From: Cyclobacteriaceae bacterium
GTDB taxonomy: Bacteria > Bacteroidota > Bacteroidia > Cytophagales > Cyclobacteriaceae
Direction: 5' to 3'
Assembly (NCBI GenBank): GCA_019638275.1
Contig: JAHBUC010000012.1
Span: 54,102-118,101, forward strand
DNA length: 64,000 bases
Position 1 is the stretch's first letter; every line of letters begins with the position of its first letter. The notes beneath the pieces are model-generated. The model saw only the letters and a list, made by a program, of their open reading frames with translations. It had not been told where the DNA came from and did not search any database. Shown here one piece after another: positions 28,241-37,435 of the stretch. The position numbers were made by a program, and so were the translations under genes.

Positions 28241-28404
28241 GGATTATTTAAATTCCGTTAAAATAAAAATACTTATCCGTTCAGCCAAACGTGCAGTGCA
28301 AGTCACACAAATCCAGATTTTGAATACCGGATATCGCTTTTTCGTAACCTGAGTAAATGTTGGGAATAACCTTAAATCGCTTTAGTTTATTATCGCTAAA
28401 AGCC

Positions 28405-28412
28405 TACCTTTG
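28405..28412 (+). promoter_or_regulatory. -7 promoter box of pyrG
   Basis: TACCTTTG matches the TAnnTTTG box exactly and is followed by CACCCC, like the SRP promoter. The start point would be near 28418, giving a leader of about 14 nt. The -33 region is weak (TTTAG at 28381-28385, 19 nt upstream). Confidence 0.6.
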
Positions 28413-28431
28413 CACCCCGTAACAACCATCC

Positions 28432-30051
28432 ATGTCGGCAGCTAAATACATCTTCGTTACGGGAGGGGTGACCTCATCCCTGGGAAAAGGAATCATTTCC
28501 GCCTCGTTGGGCAAGCTTTTGCAAGCCCGCGGCTTTAAGGTGACCATCCAAAAGTTCGATCCCTACATTAATATAGACCCTGGAACCCTCAATCCGTATG
28601 AGCACGGGGAGTGTTACGTGACCAATGATGGCGCTGAAACCGACCTCGACCTGGGGCATTACGAACGCTTTTTAAATATCCCGACCTCACAGGCCAACAA
28701 CGTAACTACCGGCCGCATCTATAATAACGTGATTACCAAGGAGCGCCAGGGGGAATACCTCGGTAAAACCGTTCAGGTGATCCCCCATATTACGGATGAG
28801 ATTAAGCGGAACCTGTATTTATTGGGTGAAAGCGGTGACTACGATTTTATCATCACGGAAATAGGCGGCTCTGTCGGTGACATCGAGTCGTTGCCATTTA
28901 TTGAAGCGGTACGTCAGGTGCGGTGGGACCTTGGCCCTAACAATGCGTTGGTTATTCACCTTACGCTTATCCCCTACCTGAAAGCAGCTAAAGAATTAAA
29001 AACCAAACCCACTCAACACTCGGTAAAAGAGCTCCTCTCCTACGGTGTGCAGCCAGACATACTGGTTTGTCGTACGGAAATGCCATTGCCACCGGATATT
29101 CGTAAAAAACTGGCGTTGTTCTGCAACGTGCATCTGAATTCGGTTATCGAAGCCATTGATGCCGATACGATTTACGATGTTCCTATATTAATGAGAAAGG
29201 AAAAGCTGGATGAGCGCGTGCTCGCCAAGCTGAAAGTGCAAAGCAAATCAGAACCCGACCTGGAACAATGGAAGGATTTCTTGGGCAAACTCAAAAACCC
29301 GATTGAAGAAGTTACAATAGGATTGGTTGGTAAATATGTAACGCTACCCGATGCCTACAAATCCATTGTAGAAGCCTTCGTTCATGCCGGTGCACAGAAT
29401 GATTGCCGCGTGAATCTTAAATGGATTTCATCGGAGGAAATTCAACATGAAAGTGTGGAGTCTATTATTAAAGGACTACACGGTGTTTTGGTTGCGCCCG
29501 GTTTTGGGGAGCGGGGTATGGAAGGAAAAATTGAAGCGATCAAATTTGTACGTGAAAATAAAATCCCCTTCTTCGGCATTTGCCTGGGCATGCAGTGTGC
29601 CGTGATTGAATTTGCACGTCATGTTGTCGGATTGGATGGGGCAAGTTCAACAGAACTGAATCCAAAAACCAAGCATCCGGTTATCGACCTGATGGAGGCA
29701 CAGAAAAAAATTACGGCAAAGGGTGGTACGATGCGATTGGGCGCTTACACTTGTAAACTGAAAAAAGGAAGCAAGGCGGCTCATGCGTATGGCGAAACCA
29801 CCATTCAGGAGCGTCATCGCCATCGCTATGAATTTAACAATGCGTACCTCGAACAACTGGAAGAAGCCGGACTAAAGCCTGTGGGTATCAATCCGGAATC
29901 GAACCTGGTAGAAGTGGTTGAATTGAAAGACCATCCGTGGTTTGTGGGTGTTCAGTATCATCCGGAATTACGCAGTACGGTTATGAATCCACATCCGTTG
30001 TTTGTGAAATTTGTGGAAGCTTCCGTGAACTATAAGAAATCGACTATTTAA
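28432..30051 (+). CDS. pyrG: CTP synthase
   Basis: CTP synthase makes CTP from UTP, ATP and glutamine. The 539-residue protein has the N-terminal synthetase domain ([37 protein letters not shown] and [11 protein letters not shown]) and a C-terminal class I glutamine amidotransferase domain with the nucleophile in FGICLGMQ and the His/Glu pair in VQYHPEL. Length and motifs are standard. It starts the plus-strand run and is followed after 18 nt by yidC, so the two are probably cotranscribed. Confidence 0.97.
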   Translation: MSAAKYIFVTGGVTSSLGKGIISASLGKLLQARGFKVTIQKFDPYINIDPGTLNPYEHGECYVTNDGAETDLDLGHYERFLNIPTSQANNVTTGRIYNNVITKERQGEYLGKTVQVIPHITDEIKRNLYLLGESGDYDFIITEIGGSVGDIESLPFIEAVRQVRWDLGPNNALVIHLTLIPYLKAAKELKTKPTQHSVKELLSYGVQPDILVCRTEMPLPPDIRKKLALFCNVHLNSVIEAIDADTIYDVPILMRKEKLDERVLAKLKVQSKSEPDLEQWKDFLGKLKNPIEEVTIGLVGKYVTLPDAYKSIVEAFVHAGAQNDCRVNLKWISSEEIQHESVESIIKGLHGVLVAPGFGERGMEGKIEAIKFVRENKIPFFGICLGMQCAVIEFARHVVGLDGASSTELNPKTKHPVIDLMEAQKKITAKGGTMRLGAYTCKLKKGSKAAHAYGETTIQERHRHRYEFNNAYLEQLEEAGLKPVGINPESNLVEVVELKDHPWFVGVQYHPELRSTVMNPHPLFVKFVEASVNYKKSTI

Positions 30052-30069
30052 CTTTTTTAATATTTACTA

Positions 30070-31872
30070 ATGGATAGAAACTCAGCCATAGGCCTGACCC
30101 TGATAGCCGCTTTACTACTGGCCTACTTTTATTGGTTTGCTGAAAAGCCTGTACCACCCCCACCTGCACAAACTTCTGAATTAAAGCAGGATAGTGTTCT
30201 ATCCCAAGAATTACCTGCAACAACGGATAGTACTGTCACAGCTCAAGCCGGAATTCCTATCGAACCGGTTCAAGCCGAGGAAATCACAACAATTAACACG
30301 CCCGATCTGGCAATTGCATTCACCAACAAGGGTGGCGTTATTCGCGAACTGGAACTGCTCAACTATAAAACCTATCACGGCAAGGCACTTAAGCTCGTTG
30401 ATCCTACTTCAAATTCGTTTAAACTCAAAACCCGGTACAACGGACTAGATATTGACCTGAACAGTTTGTTCTACACAACATCGCAAACCAAAAATGGGGA
30501 TACTACTGTACTGACATTTACACGGTCACTTTCTGAAACCACACAATTGGTTCAGCGGTATTCCATTCCGCCAACAGGCTTTAAGATTGGTTATGATTTG
30601 AAACTAACCGGTGGTGCCAACAATTTTTCTGAACAGCTTACACTGGATTGGCAAAATACGTTGCGTCCATTGGAGAAGGATTTAACCGACAGCCGGAACA
30701 ACACTACCATTACATACTACCATGACGATTCGTTCGATGAACTATCTCAACGTTCTACTTCAACGGAACGAGAAGTATTTTCCGGTAACCTGAAATGGGT
30801 TTCCATCAAACAAAAATTCTTCCTGGCCTCGATCATCTCTGAGAAAGGTTTTCCGGGAGGTGAAGTAGAAACGGTTTACAATGAATCCGATACCTCCGTT
30901 GTAAAACGGGCGAATGTAAAAATCAATATTCCCATTCAGGAAGTGGCCAATGGAACTGCGAATTACGCTTTCTACTTCGGACCAAACGATTACAAGGAAT
31001 TAGGAAAAATCACCGAAGACTTCGCCAAAAACGTTTACCTCGGTTGGCCTCCGGTATACTGGATTAATAAGTTTGTGATTTTCCCTGTCTTTCATTTTCT
31101 CACGAATGTAATTGGCAGCTTCGGCCTTATCATCATCATCCTGGTAATTCTGATGCGGATCATTTTATTGCCACTCTCCTATCGCTCGTACCTGAGTATG
31201 GCAAAAATGAAAGTGCTGAAACCCGAGTTGGATGAGATCAAAGAGAAATTTGGTGAAGACATGACCAAGGTGCAGCAGGAACAAATGAAGCTGTATCAGC
31301 AAGCCGGTGTTAACCCGTTGAGCGGTTGCATACCATTGGTATTGCAAATGCCTATCCTGTTCGCAATGTTCTACCTGTTCCCAAACAGTATTGAACTGCG
31401 CCAGCAATCCTTCTTGTGGGCTGATGACCTTTCTACGTACGATTCCATTTTAAATCTACCGTTCACCATTCCGTTTTATGGTGATCACGTTAGTTTGTTC
31501 ACGATTTTGATGACAGCCTCCACACTGATCTACACCTGGCAAAACAACCAGATTTCTTCCGTGCAAGGGCCGATGAAATCCATGTCGTACATCATGCCGT
31601 TGATTTTCCTGTTTGTATTAAACTCTTTCCCTGCCGGATTGAGTTACTACTACTTTGTCTCTAACCTGATCACCTTCGGTCAGCAGGCCATCATCAAAAG
31701 GTTTGTGGATGAGGATAAAATCAAGGCGGTTATGGAGAACCATCGTAAAATGATGGCTTCGGGTACGGTGAAGAAATCACGTTTTATGAGCAAGCTTGAA
31801 GATGCCATGAAAGCCAGCGAAGAAGCCCGCAAACAGGCCGATGAAACCCGGAAAAAGAAGAAAAAGAATTAA
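30070..31872 (+). CDS. yidC: Membrane protein insertase YidC/OxaA
   Basis: YidC inserts and folds inner-membrane proteins, alone or with SecYEG. The 600-residue protein has an N-terminal membrane segment (about 7-24), a large periplasmic domain (about 50-340), then the conserved core: FGLIIIILVILMRIILLPLS, the LPLSYRSYLSMAKMKVLKPE coupling loop with QQEQMKLYQQAGVNPLSGC, and three further membrane segments, ending in a Lys-rich tail. This is the layout of Gram-negative YidC. It follows pyrG closely. The gap behind it contains a terminator-like hairpin (32049-32079). Confidence 0.96.
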   Translation: MDRNSAIGLTLIAALLLAYFYWFAEKPVPPPPAQTSELKQDSVLSQELPATTDSTVTAQAGIPIEPVQAEEITTINTPDLAIAFTNKGGVIRELELLNYKTYHGKALKLVDPTSNSFKLKTRYNGLDIDLNSLFYTTSQTKNGDTTVLTFTRSLSETTQLVQRYSIPPTGFKIGYDLKLTGGANNFSEQLTLDWQNTLRPLEKDLTDSRNNTTITYYHDDSFDELSQRSTSTEREVFSGNLKWVSIKQKFFLASIISEKGFPGGEVETVYNESDTSVVKRANVKINIPIQEVANGTANYAFYFGPNDYKELGKITEDFAKNVYLGWPPVYWINKFVIFPVFHFLTNVIGSFGLIIIILVILMRIILLPLSYRSYLSMAKMKVLKPELDEIKEKFGEDMTKVQQEQMKLYQQAGVNPLSGCIPLVLQMPILFAMFYLFPNSIELRQQSFLWADDLSTYDSILNLPFTIPFYGDHVSLFTILMTASTLIYTWQNNQISSVQGPMKSMSYIMPLIFLFVLNSFPAGLSYYYFVSNLITFGQQAIIKRFVDEDKIKAVMENHRKMMASGTVKKSRFMSKLEDAMKASEEARKQADETRKKKKKN

Positions 31873-32004
31873 CCGCTGACGAAAACTTTGTTTTGTCATG
31901 GTCTGCCTATGCAGAAGCAAAGAAGATCAAGTATTTACCAATTTTTAACCAAATTGGTTGACAGATAATCAACATTCACCTGTGAATGGAATGTGGACAA
32001 ATAC

Positions 32005-32021
32005 GTTCCACAAGGTTCCAC
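32005..32021. promoter_or_regulatory. Two direct GTTCCAC half-sites, 10 bp apart, upstream of parAB
   Basis: GTTCCAC occurs at 32005-32011 and again at 32015-32021, one helical turn apart, and a partial inverse GTGGA lies at 31993-31997. GTTCCAC is a half of the parS palindrome known from Pseudomonas and relatives. The second site covers the expected -33 region of the parA promoter. No full parS palindrome is seen, so a role in ParB or other regulator binding is only suggested. Confidence 0.35.
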
Positions 32022-32039
32022 GCCCCATCGTCATTCGTC

Positions 32040-32047
32040 TATATTTG
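32040..32047 (+). promoter_or_regulatory. -7 promoter box of parAB
   Basis: TATATTTG, an exact TAnnTTTG box followed by CA, places the start near 32053 and leaves a leader of about 78 nt before the parA ATG. The start lies inside the left arm of the hairpin at 32049-32079. Confidence 0.6.
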
Positions 32048-32048
32048 C

Positions 32049-32079
32049 AGTCCTGACACAAACGGTCAGGACTCATTTT
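32049..32079 (+). terminator. Terminator-like hairpin between yidC and parA
   Basis: AGTCCTGAC (32049-32057) and GTCAGGACT (32065-32073) form a perfect 9-bp stem with a 7-nt loop and are followed by CATTTTTT. This would terminate transcripts coming from yidC. It overlaps the parA start point, so transcripts beginning there lack most of the left arm. Confidence 0.75.
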
Positions 32080-32131
32080 TTAAACTTGCCGGTATGAAAA
32101 TCAGGCAAAACATTAACAGGATTACGACAAG

Positions 32132-32908
32132 ATGGGAAAGATCATTGCGATTGCAAATCAGAAAGGTGGCGTAGGCAAAACCACATCCGCCATAAACCTG
32201 GCCGCCAGTTTGGCGGTATTGGAAAAGCGTACACTTTTAGTGGATGCCGATCCACAGGCTAATTCTACTTCCGGATTGGGCATTAACCCGAAAGAGGTGG
32301 AAACCGGTTTATACGAGTGTATGATCGATGGCATTGATCCGAAAGATGCCATTGTAAAAAATGATCAGCTGAAATTTTTAGACATCCTTCCCTCCCACAT
32401 TGACCTGGTGGGTGCTGAAGTGGAGATGGTAAGCATTGAAGGTCGTGAGGAAAAAATGCGCGAGGCATTGGATAAGGTTAAGGAGGATTATGATTTCATC
32501 ATTATCGATTGTTCACCTTCACTCGGATTGATTACCATCAATGCTCTCACCGCAGCCGACTCCGTAATCATTCCAGTGCAGTGTGAATATTTTGCATTGG
32601 AAGGATTGGGTAAATTACTCAACACAATAAAAATTATTCAAACACGCCTTAACCCCAGGTTGGAGATTGAGGGCATTCTGTTAACGCTGTACGATTCGCG
32701 GACCAGTTTGGGTAACCAGGTGGTTGAAGAAGTACGCACGCACTTTAATAAGATGACGTTTCAAACGATCATTCCACGAAATGTAAAACTCAGTGAATCG
32801 CCCAGCTTCGGTTTACCCGCAATTGTTCACGATGCTGAGAGCAAAGGGGCCATCAGCTACCTGAATCTGGCACACGAGGTTATTGACAAAAACTTGGTAA
32901 CAGCATGA
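32132..32908 (+). CDS. parA: Chromosome partitioning ATPase ParA (Soj)
   Basis: A 258-residue deviant Walker A ATPase that, with ParB and parS, segregates the chromosome origin. Motifs seen: KIIAIANQKGGVGKTTSAIN (the deviant P-loop), LLVDADPQANSTSGLG, FIIIDCSPSLGLITINAL and PVQCEYFALEGL, as in ParA/Soj. It overlaps parB by 4 nt (ATGA). ParAB is typically near the origin in many bacteria, although the order here (yidC upstream, dapB-lepB downstream) is the one seen in other Bacteroidota. The leader has a terminator-like hairpin and two GTTCCAC sites. Confidence 0.96.
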   Translation: MGKIIAIANQKGGVGKTTSAINLAASLAVLEKRTLLVDADPQANSTSGLGINPKEVETGLYECMIDGIDPKDAIVKNDQLKFLDILPSHIDLVGAEVEMVSIEGREEKMREALDKVKEDYDFIIIDCSPSLGLITINALTAADSVIIPVQCEYFALEGLGKLLNTIKIIQTRLNPRLEIEGILLTLYDSRTSLGNQVVEEVRTHFNKMTFQTIIPRNVKLSESPSFGLPAIVHDAESKGAISYLNLAHEVIDKNLVTA

Positions 32909-33801
32909 GTAAAAAGAAAGCATTAGGAAGAGGCCTTAACGCCCTGTTAAGCGATAGTGAAAAAGATGAACGCCTGGAATCCGATATTCCGGTTGTTCAT
33001 ACCTCACCTTCCGGTAGTATTTCTGAAATTCCGGTTGAGCATATTGAGGTAAACCCGTTTCAGCCGCGTACCCACTTCGACCAGGAAGCATTGGAAGAAC
33101 TGGCTGAATCCATTAAAGTGCATGGTATCATTCAGCCCATTACGGTTCGCAGGCTGGCACGCGATCAGTATCAACTCATTTCAGGTGAACGAAGATTTCA
33201 GGCCTCGCAACTGGCCGGTTTAAAAACCATACCGGCTTACGTTCGTGCTGCCGATGATCAGCAGATGCTGGAGATGGCGTTGATCGAAAACATTCAGCGT
33301 GAAAACCTGAACGCCATAGAAATTGCGTTGAGCTACCAAAGGTTGATATCCGAATGTAACCTGAAACAGGAACAATTGGGCGAACGCGTTGGCAAGAACC
33401 GGGCAACGGTAACCAATTACCTCCGCCTGCTTAAGCTTCCTCCCGATGTACAGATTGCCGTTCGCGATAATCGCATTACCATGGGGCATGCCCGGGCAAT
33501 TATCAATGTAGAGAACCCTGATCAGCAACTCTACATCTTTAAAAAGATTCTGGCCGAAGACCTGTCGGTAAGAAAAGTTGAGGAATTGGTACGTTCTTTA
33601 AGCGAAGCCAATGCAGAAAAGAGCAAAGCCACAACTTCTACAACGGCCAATCGCGAAATTTCTCAGCTTCAATCGCAGCTTTCTTCACACTTTGGTACGC
33701 GTGTTGTTGTGAAAAGCGATGGCAAAAAGGGTGAAATCAAAATTCCTTTTTTGTCGGTAGAGGATTTAAACCGCATACTGGACATCTTAAAGATGCAGTA
33801 A
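32905..33801 (+). CDS. parB: Chromosome partitioning protein ParB (Spo0J)
   Basis: A 298-residue ParB. It opens with the KKKALGRGLNALL segment typical of chromosomal ParB, then the ParB/Srx CTPase domain (IEVNPFQPRTHFD, LISGERRFQASQLAGL, EMALIENIQRENLNAIE), a helix-turn-helix part (QEQLGERVGKNRATVTNYLR and LLKLP) and a C-terminal dimerisation region. It binds parS and slides as a clamp. Translationally coupled to parA. Confidence 0.96.
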   Translation: MSKKKALGRGLNALLSDSEKDERLESDIPVVHTSPSGSISEIPVEHIEVNPFQPRTHFDQEALEELAESIKVHGIIQPITVRRLARDQYQLISGERRFQASQLAGLKTIPAYVRAADDQQMLEMALIENIQRENLNAIEIALSYQRLISECNLKQEQLGERVGKNRATVTNYLRLLKLPPDVQIAVRDNRITMGHARAIINVENPDQQLYIFKKILAEDLSVRKVEELVRSLSEANAEKSKATTSTTANREISQLQSQLSSHFGTRVVVKSDGKKGEIKIPFLSVEDLNRILDILKMQ

Positions 33802-33831
33802 AACCGGTACCTTTGCCCGCGCCACCAGGTT

Positions 33832-34407
33832 ATGAAGAAGGTACTGCTTATTTTACTGACGAGTTTAAACTTAGCTGCAGTTGCCCAGACGGACTCCGTA
33901 CGGGTGATACAGGCCGATCGGGACACTGTAAAGATTGCCTCCTACGCAAACCGATATGATCCACGCAAAGCCTTGCTCTATGCAGCTGTACTTCCTGGAT
34001 TAGGGCAGGTATATAACAAAAAGTATTGGAAGCTTCCATTGGTTTATGGAGGCATTGGCGCCACTGCCTATGCGATCAATTTCTACCAGGATGGTTATCG
34101 CTTGTATCGAAGAGAGCTCTTCTTTAACCTTGACAATAATCTGGCCCAGGATACGCAGGTAAATCCAAATACGGGCTATACCACCTCTCAACTTCGAACC
34201 ATTGTCGACCGCTACAGGCGCGAACGCGATTTTATGATCATCATTATGATGGGCGTGTACATTTTACAAATGGTAGATGCGCATGTGGATTCCCACCTGA
34301 AAGAATTCGACCTCAATCCTAACCTACAGGTAAGGATTGAGCCCTCTTTTTCCAACGAGCTTTTAACCGGTCGCATGGGGGGCATTTCCTTGAAGATCCG
34401 GTTTTAA
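33832..34407 (+). CDS. DUF5683 domain membrane protein
   Basis: A 191-residue protein with a probable signal peptide (cleavage near LAAVAQ) and the motif ALLYAAVLPGLGQVYNKKYW with YGGIGATAYAINFYQDGYR, which I associate with the DUF5683 family of Bacteroidota. A second membrane-like segment is FMIIIMMGVYILQMVDAHVD. Function is unknown. It is located between parB (30 nt upstream) and dapB, an order that is repeated in many Bacteroidota, so it is likely part of a conserved cell-envelope neighbourhood. Confidence 0.82.
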   Translation: MKKVLLILLTSLNLAAVAQTDSVRVIQADRDTVKIASYANRYDPRKALLYAAVLPGLGQVYNKKYWKLPLVYGGIGATAYAINFYQDGYRLYRRELFFNLDNNLAQDTQVNPNTGYTTSQLRTIVDRYRRERDFMIIIMMGVYILQMVDAHVDSHLKEFDLNPNLQVRIEPSFSNELLTGRMGGISLKIRF

Positions 34408-34424
34408 TTCAACCACTACATCCG

Positions 34425-34432
34425 TATACTTG
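34425..34432 (+). promoter_or_regulatory. Possible -7 box upstream of dapB
   Basis: TATACTTG is one mismatch from TAnnTTTG and is followed by CA, as in other promoters here. Start would be near 34438, with about 32 nt of leader before the dapB ATG. Weak, as no -33 box is clear. Confidence 0.4.
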
Positions 34433-34469
34433 CAACGACTAAACCGGGACTTTTCGGATAAATCAACCT

Positions 34470-35177
34470 ATGAGAATTCTTTTGCTTGGATACGGAAAAA
34501 TGGGCCAGATCATTGAACGCCTCGCACTGGAACGCGGGCATGAAATTGTCGGTCGGATCACCTCAGCCAACCGCCATGAACGAAGTAACATCAAGGCCGA
34601 TGTAGCCATTGAATTCTCCAATCCGGAAGCTGCCTTCGACAACATCAGGCATTGTCTCGAACGGGGTATTCCTGTTGTATGTGGCACCACCGGCTGGCTT
34701 GATCAAAAGCCAGAGGCTGAAAAACTTACAGCTTCCTGTAATGGAGCCTTCTTTTACGCGTCTAATTTCAGCGTTGGGGTAAACATCTTTTTCAGGTTAA
34801 ATGAATACCTGGCCCATATGATGAATGCACACAACCAGTATGACGTACACATTGATGAGATTCATCATACAGAAAAAAAAGATGCACCCAGCGGTACCGC
34901 GATATCGTTGGCACAGGGCATTGTGAAAAACATAAACCGCCTAACCAAATGGGTAAGCGGTAACGCTACTGAGCGCACCGAATTACCGATCAGTTCATTT
35001 CGGATTGACCAGGTACCGGGTACACATCATGTAAAATACGCATCAGGCATTGATGATATTGAAATACGCCATACCGCTCATTCCCGTGAAGGCTTTGCGC
35101 TTGGGGCAGTTCAGGTGGCTGAGTGGATGCCCGGAAAAAAGGGCGTATTGGGCATGGAAGATTTCTTACAATTCTGA
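34470..35177 (+). CDS. dapB: 4-hydroxy-tetrahydrodipicolinate reductase
   Basis: DapB reduces the dapA product with NAD(P)H in lysine and diaminopimelate synthesis, feeding the cell wall. The 235-residue protein has the nucleotide-binding start MRILLLGYGKMGQIIERLAL, the CGTTGW segment, and the active-site motif DIHEIHHTEKKDAPSGTA-like stretch (IDEIHHTEKKDAPSGTA). It is a little shorter than the E. coli protein (273), as usual for Bacteroidota. It lies between the DUF5683 gene and lepB. Confidence 0.95.
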   Translation: MRILLLGYGKMGQIIERLALERGHEIVGRITSANRHERSNIKADVAIEFSNPEAAFDNIRHCLERGIPVVCGTTGWLDQKPEAEKLTASCNGAFFYASNFSVGVNIFFRLNEYLAHMMNAHNQYDVHIDEIHHTEKKDAPSGTAISLAQGIVKNINRLTKWVSGNATERTELPISSFRIDQVPGTHHVKYASGIDDIEIRHTAHSREGFALGAVQVAEWMPGKKGVLGMEDFLQF

Positions 35178-35219
35178 ATGATAATCTGTTTATTTGCAGG
35201 CTTTTAAAACGATACTAAC

Positions 35220-36686
35220 GTGAACGCAATACTTCTTACTTTTCTGATTATCCGACTGGGGGTTACTGTTGGCTACTGGAAGCTTTTCGAAAAGGCTGGT
35301 GTAGATGGCTGGAAATCGCTTATCCCCTTCTATTCCGAATACGTATTGATGGCGGAGATTGTGGGCAAACCCAAATGGTGGTTCATTTACCTGGTTATTC
35401 CGGTGGTAAACTTCTTTGCCTACTATGTATTGATTTTTGAAGTACTGCGTTGCTATGGAAAAAATTCATTGTGGAGTCAGATACTGATCATCTTCACCGG
35501 GTTTTTCTACCTGATTTTCCTGGGCTTCAACCCGAATGTGAAATACATTAACAAACTCGACAAGCTTCCACCGGAAGTAAAAAAATCTCCGCTTGTTGAA
35601 TGGGCCGAAGCGATCACATTCGCAGTCGTGGCTGCCACACTAATTCGTTGGTTGATTATGGAAGCGTACACCATTCCAACACCTTCCATGGAGAACTCAT
35701 TGTTGGTTGGCGACTTCCTCTTCGTAAGCAAATTTCATTACGGTACCCGTACCCCTAAAACACCGTTACAACTTCCGTTAACGCATCAAAAAATTTGGTT
35801 TACCGAAACCCCCTCCTACCTGGATTGGATTCAACTCCCGCAATATCGTTTACCGGGAATCAGCGAAGTGAAAAGCGGAGATGTCGTGGTGTTCAATGTG
35901 CCACCAAAGCGCTTGAATGATAATAAGGACTATCCGGTTGACCTGAAAACCAATTACATCAAACGCTGTGTAGCTGCAGCGGGTGAAACACTTCGGGTTG
36001 AGAACGAAAAAATATTGGTAAATGGCACTGAATTAAAGAACCATCCATTGGTGCAGTGGAGCTATCAGGTAATTGCAAAAGATCTGATCAACGAAAGAAA
36101 TCTCAGCAAGCTTGGAATAGGCAATGAAGATTACCACATCATGGGCCGGCCGGATGAGAACAGTGTTGAGTATACCATGTGGCTGACTCAGGAAAAAGCA
36201 GAAGAGCTTAAGTCACTACCCTTTATCAAATCAGTTAATCAGGAAAAGCATACCAACGCTGGGGGAATTTTTCCTTTCTCTGAATATTACGGGTTTGGTG
36301 CAGGCACACAAAATAACCTGAACTGGTCGTTAGACAATTTTGGCCCGTTATGGATACCCAAAAAAGGTGAAACCATATCCATCAATGATTCAACGTTGGC
36401 GCTTTACGGATTTATCATCACTAATTATGATCATCAACAAGATGCCAAAATCACGGATAAGAAACTGCTCATCAATGGTCAGGAAGTTACCTCCTACACC
36501 TTTAAGCAGAACTACTACTTCATGATGGGTGACAACAGACACAATTCCCTTGATTCACGTTACTGGGGCTTTGTGCCGGAAGATCACATCGTAGGTAAAG
36601 GTTTCTTCATTTGGCTATCCATTGATCCCAATGAAAAATTCCTGAATAAAATCAGGTGGAGAAGATTCTTTAAGATGATTGAGTAA
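35220..36686 (+). CDS. lepB: Signal peptidase I with N-terminal DUF5684-like membrane domain
   Basis: LepB removes signal peptides of exported proteins. The 488-residue protein begins at GTG and first has a membrane domain (about 1-110, with GVDGWKSLIPFYSEYVLMAE, like DUF5684). The peptidase follows: catalytic Ser156 in TIPTPSMENSLLVGD, catalytic Lys248 in NYIKRCVAAAGETL, and the MMGDNRHNSLDSRYWGFV box near residue 440. A long insert (about 270-430) separates the Lys motif from this last box, making it much larger than E. coli LepB (324). Length and insert are common in Bacteroidota. It ends the parA-to-lepB run, 42 nt after dapB. Confidence 0.94.
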   Translation: MNAILLTFLIIRLGVTVGYWKLFEKAGVDGWKSLIPFYSEYVLMAEIVGKPKWWFIYLVIPVVNFFAYYVLIFEVLRCYGKNSLWSQILIIFTGFFYLIFLGFNPNVKYINKLDKLPPEVKKSPLVEWAEAITFAVVAATLIRWLIMEAYTIPTPSMENSLLVGDFLFVSKFHYGTRTPKTPLQLPLTHQKIWFTETPSYLDWIQLPQYRLPGISEVKSGDVVVFNVPPKRLNDNKDYPVDLKTNYIKRCVAAAGETLRVENEKILVNGTELKNHPLVQWSYQVIAKDLINERNLSKLGIGNEDYHIMGRPDENSVEYTMWLTQEKAEELKSLPFIKSVNQEKHTNAGGIFPFSEYYGFGAGTQNNLNWSLDNFGPLWIPKKGETISINDSTLALYGFIITNYDHQQDAKITDKKLLINGQEVTSYTFKQNYYFMMGDNRHNSLDSRYWGFVPEDHIVGKGFFIWLSIDPNEKFLNKIRWRRFFKMIE

Positions 36687-36694
36687 CAAGATTC

Positions 36695-37357
36695 TCACCA
36701 GTCAATCTCCGCTAATCCCTTACTTTTCAAGTACGCATTTGTCTTACTAAAATGCTTGCCTCCAAAAAAACCTCTGTCAGCAGAGAAGGGTGAGGGATGT
36801 GCCGACATGAGTACCAGGTGTTTGTTTCGATCAATCACTTCGCCTTTTTTTTGTGCGTAGGCACCCCATAACAAGAACACTACATTTTCTTTTTCATCCG
36901 ATATTTTTTTGATCACCGCATCGGTAAAGGTTTCCCAACCCTTGTTCTGGTGCGATCCGGGTGTGGAGGCACGAACGGTAAGGGTAGCATTCAAGAGCAA
37001 CACACCCTGTTTAGCCCAACGCTCCAGGTTACCGGTAGCGGGGATAGGCTTTCCCAAATCCTGGTGTATTTCTTTGAAAATATTCATCAATGACGGAGGC
37101 ATACGTACACCCTCATGCACCGAAAAGCATAATCCGTTCGCCTGGCCCGGTCCGTGATAGGGATCCTGCCCGATAATGACCACTTTCACCTGGTCATAAT
37201 CGCAGGCATCAAATGCATTAAAAATCTCCTTTCCGGGTGGGTACACCACAGCAGCCTGATACTCAGCCTTTACAAAAGCCGCCAGTTGCTGAAAATAAGG
37301 TTTCTCAAATTCATCTTGTAAATGTTCCTTCCAGGAATGTGCTATTTTAACCTCCAT
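36695..37357 (-). CDS. ung: Uracil-DNA glycosylase (family 1)
   Basis: Ung removes uracil from DNA, starting base-excision repair. The 220-residue protein has the water-activating motif VVIIGQDPYHGPGQANGLCF and the second motif MSAHPSPFSADRGFFG, with LLNATLTVRAS between, all as in E. coli Ung. It is convergent with lepB, with only 8 nt between the stops, and divergent from apaG. No anomaly seen. Confidence 0.97.
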   Translation of the reverse strand: MEVKIAHSWKEHLQDEFEKPYFQQLAAFVKAEYQAAVVYPPGKEIFNAFDACDYDQVKVVIIGQDPYHGPGQANGLCFSVHEGVRMPPSLMNIFKEIHQDLGKPIPATGNLERWAKQGVLLLNATLTVRASTPGSHQNKGWETFTDAVIKKISDEKENVVFLLWGAYAQKKGEVIDRNKHLVLMSAHPSPFSADRGFFGGKHFSKTNAYLKSKGLAEIDW

Positions 37358-37421
37358 GGGCTGTTTCTGACTGAAAATAAAATCGAAGTTTCGCGAAACA
37401 TTTTTAATTCTAAAAAATTAA

Positions 37422-37429
37422 TATTTTTG
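37422..37429 (+). promoter_or_regulatory. -7 box of apaG, leaderless arrangement
   Basis: TATTTTTG matches TAnnTTTG exactly. With the start about 6 nt after its last G, the transcript would begin at about 37435, essentially at the ATG (37436). This predicts a leaderless message and supports the chosen apaG start over the upstream extension to 37322. Confidence 0.5.
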
Positions 37430-37435
37430 GAACGC

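Noticed and set aside
31986..32174. 62-residue frame upstream of and into parA
   Set aside because: It is out of frame with parA, runs through the hairpin and promoter, and has no coding features.
37322..37435. 38-codon N-terminal extension of apaG
   Set aside because: It overlaps the start of the divergent ung gene and the apaG -7 box; the family start is MVTEVTQGI.
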